This document shows, piece after piece, positions 28,114 through 30,602 of a stretch of DNA of 30,602 nt (the first letter of the stretch is position 1; each line of letters starts with the position of its first letter). The translations under genes were made by a program, and so were the position numbers. The stretch spans positions 1 to 30,602 of the IMG/VR virus record IMGVR_UViG_3300020162_000556, one strand, 5' to 3'. The notes beneath the pieces are model-generated. The model made no database searches. It saw nothing but the letters and a program-made list of their open reading frames with translations, and was not told the DNA's origin. The stretch is from a virus.

Positions 28114-28121
28114 GATAAATA
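28114..28121 (+). promoter_or_regulatory. Late-promoter-like octamer GATAAATA (one mismatch)
   Basis: In the 39-nt gap before the aminotransferase ATG. A start near 28127 would leave a 13-nt leader beginning at the ribosome site AAGGG, a very short leader. Confidence 0.35.
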
Positions 28122-28139
28122 TTTAAAAGGGTGGATAAA

Positions 28140-29081
28140 ATGACCAATCGAATAGCCTATGTCAACGGAGAATATGTTGATGAATCTAAGGCAGTAGTAT
28201 CAATTTTTGACTCTAGTCTATGGTATGGGGATATGGTGTTTGACATGTGCCGTACCTATGACAGGAAATTCTTTAGACTACGTGAGCATTTAAATCGGCT
28301 ATATGATGGGTTAAAGATCCTGCATACAGATCCGAAGCTTTCTATAACCTCACTAGAGGATGTTTGCTATAAATTGGCAGAGTTAAATAGTTCAATGATG
28401 GATGCCGATGATGAGCATAGGATCATGGTATCGATTAGCAATGGGTTACTAGATGTTGGACAGGGTCAGTTTGATTCGTCAAGTAAAAGATCTACGGTCA
28501 TTGTCAACGATCTCAGCATCAAGCGTAGGATAGGGGAATTAGCACCGTTGTTAGATAGCGGGATTAATGTAGTGATCCCATCCCAACGATCCATGCCTGC
28601 ATGGATGATAGATCCCAAGATCAAAAATCGTTGCCGTCTATGGATGAAGATGGCTGATATGGAAGTAGCCCAACATCCAGGAAAAAATAATTGGGCGTTG
28701 ATGCTTGACATTGATGGATTTATCAGTGAAGGCAATAATAGTAATTTCTTCATGGTTAAGAATGGTACCATCTATACGCCCGAAGGAAGAAATATATTAC
28801 GCGGAGTTAACCGAAATTATATTTTTGAAATATCCGAATTGTTAGGTATCCCTTGTATTGAGAAGAATATAGAACCTTATGATGTTAAACTAGCCGACGA
28901 AGCTTTTGTAACAGGAACATCGTTAACCATGCTACCAGTTACAGGGATTAATCATTATCCCATTGGATCTGGCACACCTGGACCTGTTTATCGTCGATTA
29001 CTGACCCACTGGTCCGAGAGTGTAGGAGTAGATATAGAAGCCCAACTTCGGTCCTACGGCACACAGTTAGGTCTGATGTGA
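28140..29081 (+). CDS. PLP-dependent class IV aminotransferase
   Basis: I start at ATG 28140 (313 residues) since AAGGG stands eight bases upstream; the GTG at 28131 lies inside that site. The fold IV family pattern is clear: NGEYVDESKAVVSIFDSSLWYG near the start in two pieces, FRLREHLNRL, and later DGFISEGNNSNFFMVK, the phosphate-binding EG..SN motif, then FVTGTS near the end. K160 (in PKIKN) fits the catalytic lysine position, with K162 as second choice. Members include branched-chain and D-amino acid aminotransferases and aminodeoxychorismate lyase; the substrate cannot be told. Possible uses are host amino-acid metabolism or making a modified sugar or surface group, given the glycosyltransferase-like gene downstream. 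Confidence 0.85.
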   Translation: MTNRIAYVNGEYVDESKAVVSIFDSSLWYGDMVFDMCRTYDRKFFRLREHLNRLYDGLKILHTDPKLSITSLEDVCYKLAELNSSMMDADDEHRIMVSISNGLLDVGQGQFDSSSKRSTVIVNDLSIKRRIGELAPLLDSGINVVIPSQRSMPAWMIDPKIKNRCRLWMKMADMEVAQHPGKNNWALMLDIDGFISEGNNSNFFMVKNGTIYTPEGRNILRGVNRNYIFEISELLGIPCIEKNIEPYDVKLADEAFVTGTSLTMLPVTGINHYPIGSGTPGPVYRRLLTHWSESVGVDIEAQLRSYGTQLGLM

Positions 29082-29177
29082 CCACAGTTAATAGATGGAT
29101 TCCAACCAATAATCAAAGAGGATTTTTCAAAGTATATAGTAGAGAATAATTCATACCAAGAATGGATCTAAAATGAG

Positions 29178-29206
29178 TTGACACTAATCTTTATTGATAG
29201 TATAAT
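29178..29206 (+). promoter_or_regulatory. Consensus sigma70 promoter 3
   Basis: TTGACA (29178-29183), 17-bp spacer, TATAAT (29201-29206), perfect boxes and spacing. It lies in the 155-base gap 29082-29236, which holds no convincing gene. It does not share the leader pattern of the promoters at 24994 and 25421. Confidence 0.87.
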
Positions 29207-29225
29207 ATTATATCGTTATTGATAG
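29191..29225 (+). repeat. Direct repeat pair around the promoter -10
   Basis: TTATTGATAG occurs at 29191-29200, directly before the -10 box, and at 29216-29225, after the expected RNA start. The copies are 25 bases apart, which could place a bound protein on the same DNA face roughly two and a half turns apart. Confidence 0.5.
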
Positions 29226-29236
29226 AAAGATGAAAG

Positions 29237-29428
29237 ATGAAAGATTGGATGGGATATATCATAGTCGGTGCATTATGTTTTTTCTTGTTGTATCATGTGC
29301 TGATTTTCTTCAGCAGTCAGCGGAGAGGATACGATTGTACGTGGGTCGAGATTAGTCCAGACATACCGCCCTACGTAAGAGAAAAGTGTAGAGAACTACG
29401 CAGTAAGCCCAACGCCAACGAAAAGTAA
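29237..29428 (+). CDS. Small single-pass membrane protein
   Basis: A 63-residue protein. Residues 5-25 (MGYIIVGALCFFLLYHVLIF) form one membrane helix close to the N-terminus, followed by a basic stop (SSQRRGYD) and a short polar domain (EISPDIPPYVREKCRELRS). The ribosome site is weak (GAAAG). It follows a consensus promoter, so early expression is likely. Small membrane proteins in this position may act on host membranes or exclude other phages, but nothing shows which. No family is recognised. Confidence 0.65.
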   Translation: MKDWMGYIIVGALCFFLLYHVLIFFSSQRRGYDCTWVEISPDIPPYVREKCRELRSKPNANEK

Positions 29429-29439
29429 TTAAATACAGT

Positions 29440-29634
29440 ATGAGCTCAACACCGTTGACAGACAAAGAAGAACGATTTATGTATTCCGAGACACATCAGG
29501 CGCCTAGGGATAGGGAAACCCTATTACCTGACTCTGATCGTAGAGTTGGATTCGTATCGTCCGACTTTGCAAGAAAGCTTGAACTACGTATCAAAGAACT
29601 TGAATCTCAACTACAACCCAAGGACCCTGAATGA
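29440..29634 (+). CDS. Small charged protein, 64 residues
   Basis: Eleven bases after the previous stop. No clear ribosome site; TTAAATAC precedes the ATG. The protein is very polar: TDKEERFMYSETHQAPRDRE at the start, then SDFARKLELRIKELESQLQ, a helix with heptad spacing, and a short Pro-rich end. It overlaps the next gene by four bases (ATGA), which supports it being translated. No family is recognised. The coiled-coil part may pair with itself. Confidence 0.55.
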   Translation: MSSTPLTDKEERFMYSETHQAPRDRETLLPDSDRRVGFVSSDFARKLELRIKELESQLQPKDPE

Positions 29635-29792
29635 AAATCGAATTAGATCGTGAGACCATGCCCGACGAACTTTACAATCAATTACTATTGAACTTTGTCC
29701 ATACTGCGGTAGCAGAAGGTGTGCCTGTTAATAAACATAGCCAGTTTAAGAATTGGACCATATCCTGTGAGGTCGAAGCGACGCCGCATTAA
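29631..29792 (+). CDS. Small protein, 53 residues
   Basis: The ATG overlaps the previous stop by four bases (ATGA), and the next gene starts two bases after its own stop, so it fits the coupled run. The product is acidic and soluble: MKIELDRETMPDELYNQLLL, then AEGVPVNKHSQFKNWTISCE. The helix followed by NWTISCEVEA suggests a small alpha/beta unit. No family is recognised. Codon choice and gene packing make this a real gene rather than chance. Confidence 0.6.
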   Translation: MKIELDRETMPDELYNQLLLNFVHTAVAEGVPVNKHSQFKNWTISCEVEATPH

Positions 29793-29794
29793 CC

Positions 29795-30602
29795 ATGGCC
29801 CAGTTCCAACGCATAGCAGTGATCCTAGCGGGAGAGTATAGGACTTGGCCTATAGCCAGTAGATACCTATTTGAACTTTTCCAGGATAGGGCAGAGCAGG
29901 TAGATTATTATTTTGTCACGTGGAACTACGTGGGTATACCGCAGGATGTTGGGTCTATGTTAGCAGTAACAGATTCCAAAATCCTGCAACCATTTCAACA
30001 GTATGGTAAGACGCTGGTAGACTATCGTATACTGGAGCCCATCGGGAAGAAAGCAGCCACGTTCTATAACCAAGCATATCTAGCCAAGGTGGCCAATCTA
30101 CTTAAACGACAGCAGGAACGTAAGGAAGGATTTGTCTACGATCAAGTAGTGGAAACAAGACACGACATATTCCTCTACAAAGGTGCAAGGACCCCGTGGG
30201 AGCCCTGCAGGGAGTATGAGATAGAATCTAGGGGAGTGTATGATAGAAATCCAGTGGAAGACGGATTCGCTTATATGGATGATTTCTATTATAGATCCAC
30301 ATCCTTTACCAATGACATCATGGCCAATAGATACAGTTTCAGGAACGATGTGGAATACTACAATACTTCTAAACTGGTCGATTCCATAGATAGATTCCAT
30401 AGCAATCATTATCTGCTACGCAAATATATAGACCTCAAACACATCACTGTTCGATCGCAAGGTGATAGAGACTATGATACCATGACTGCCATCAGACCCA
30501 ATTTCCCCACAAGCGTAGATTTTAACTCGCTACCATGGGATCAATTACATCTGCTATTTGATAGCTATGGAAGACCTAACGAAGAAAAATTCTTTAACGT
30601 GG
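29795..30602 (+). CDS. Glycosyltransferase-like protein (3' end outside window)
   Basis: An open frame from ATG 29795 to the right edge, at least 269 residues, with no stop. The start RIAVILAGEYRTWPIASRYL followed by DYYFVTWNYVGIP resembles the first beta-alpha-beta unit of a family of capsule/LPS-type glycosyltransferases and related nucleotide-sugar proteins (ISGxxRT...HTW). Further on are VVETRHDIFLYKG, where the RHD resembles a DxD-like acidic site, and DGFAYMDDFYYRS. Arginine is often AGG here (at least six times), unlike the tail and reductase genes. Translation is probably coupled to the gene before it (TAACCATG). The family call is tentative; sugar transfer to host surface or to phage DNA or protein is open. 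Confidence 0.5.
   Translation, partial: MAQFQRIAVILAGEYRTWPIASRYLFELFQDRAEQVDYYFVTWNYVGIPQDVGSMLAVTDSKILQPFQQYGKTLVDYRILEPIGKKAATFYNQAYLAKVANLLKRQQERKEGFVYDQVVETRHDIFLYKGARTPWEPCREYEIESRGVYDRNPVEDGFAYMDDFYYRSTSFTNDIMANRYSFRNDVEYYNTSKLVDSIDRFHSNHYLLRKYIDLKHITVRSQGDRDYDTMTAIRPNFPTSVDFNSLPWDQLHLLFDSYGRPNEEKFFNV

Noticed and set aside
29078-29152. A 23-codon frame starting with GTG over the aminotransferase stop
   Set aside because: The GTGA overlap is attractive, but there is no ribosome site and the length is within chance.
30098-30409. A - strand frame of 103 codons near the right edge
   Set aside because: It lies opposite the glycosyltransferase-like gene, which is open on + over the whole stretch and coupled to the genes before it.
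1-30602. CRISPR array, insertion sequence, rRNA, tRNA or diversity-generating retroelement
   Set aside because: No regularly spaced repeats, transposase, reverse transcriptase or RNA gene pattern was seen; the Mtd-like domain in the tailspike alone is not evidence of a retroelement.

Overview
The window looks like a piece of a contractile-tailed, T4-related bacteriophage (myovirus-like Caudoviricetes), most like those known from aquatic metagenomes. The case rests on a gp61-type primase and gp41-type helicase side by side, an NrdA-NrdB-glutaredoxin operon, a PAAR spike-tip protein, tail fibre and adhesin genes, a viral-type flavin halogenase, and several exact copies of the T4 late-promoter octamer TATAAATA at gene boundaries. 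Every gene I accept is on the + strand, gaps are short, and many neighbours overlap by 1-20 nt. GC is about 40% by eye. Strong bacterial sigma70-type promoters suggest a proteobacterial or similar host, but the host cannot be named from this sequence.

Layout. 1-3506: distal tail and adsorption region, with the end of a fibre gene carrying an S74 self-cleaving chaperone, three tandem glycine-rich adhesin paralogues, and a small tail-associated protein. 3524-7004: a promoter followed by three overlapping genes for redox enzymes, namely a U32-like Fe-S TIM-barrel protein, a 2-oxoglutarate/Fe(II) oxygenase-like protein and a flavin-dependent halogenase. 7001-9466: primase and replicative helicase. 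9472-13331: late-promoter-driven genes, mostly unknown, including a probable structural protein with a hairpin leader and terminator, a coiled-coil/membrane protein that could be a holin, and a pair of possible capsid-related proteins. 13314-14047: PD-(D/E)XK nuclease. 14079-16278: beta-helix tailspike and a small unknown gene. 16291-20293: NrdA, NrdB, glutaredoxin and an Sm-like small protein. 20289-23295: PAAR protein, M15-type peptidase and a large Ala/Gly-rich protein, which I read as a central-spike and baseplate-hub module. 23296-23995: a SleB-type lysis enzyme with its own promoter and a structured leader. 24063-24953: a small acidic protein and an SGNH-hydrolase-like protein. 24994-29081: an early-type block of small genes behind consensus promoters, ending in an RtcB RNA ligase and a class IV aminotransferase. 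29178-30602: another consensus promoter, three small genes, and a glycosyltransferase-like gene that runs off the right edge.

How it works together. Sigma70-like promoters sit before the small early genes, the replication genes, the halogenase cassette and the lysis gene. TATAAATA-type octamers sit before structural genes, which fits an early/late switch using a gp55-like late sigma factor encoded elsewhere. NrdAB and glutaredoxin supply deoxynucleotides, primase and helicase drive replication, the nuclease may process DNA, the tail and baseplate genes build the particle, and the SleB enzyme with a possible holin would lyse the cell. The halogenase/oxygenase/U32 cassette, RtcB, the aminotransferase and the glycosyltransferase-like gene are auxiliary functions; their substrates cannot be read from the sequence.
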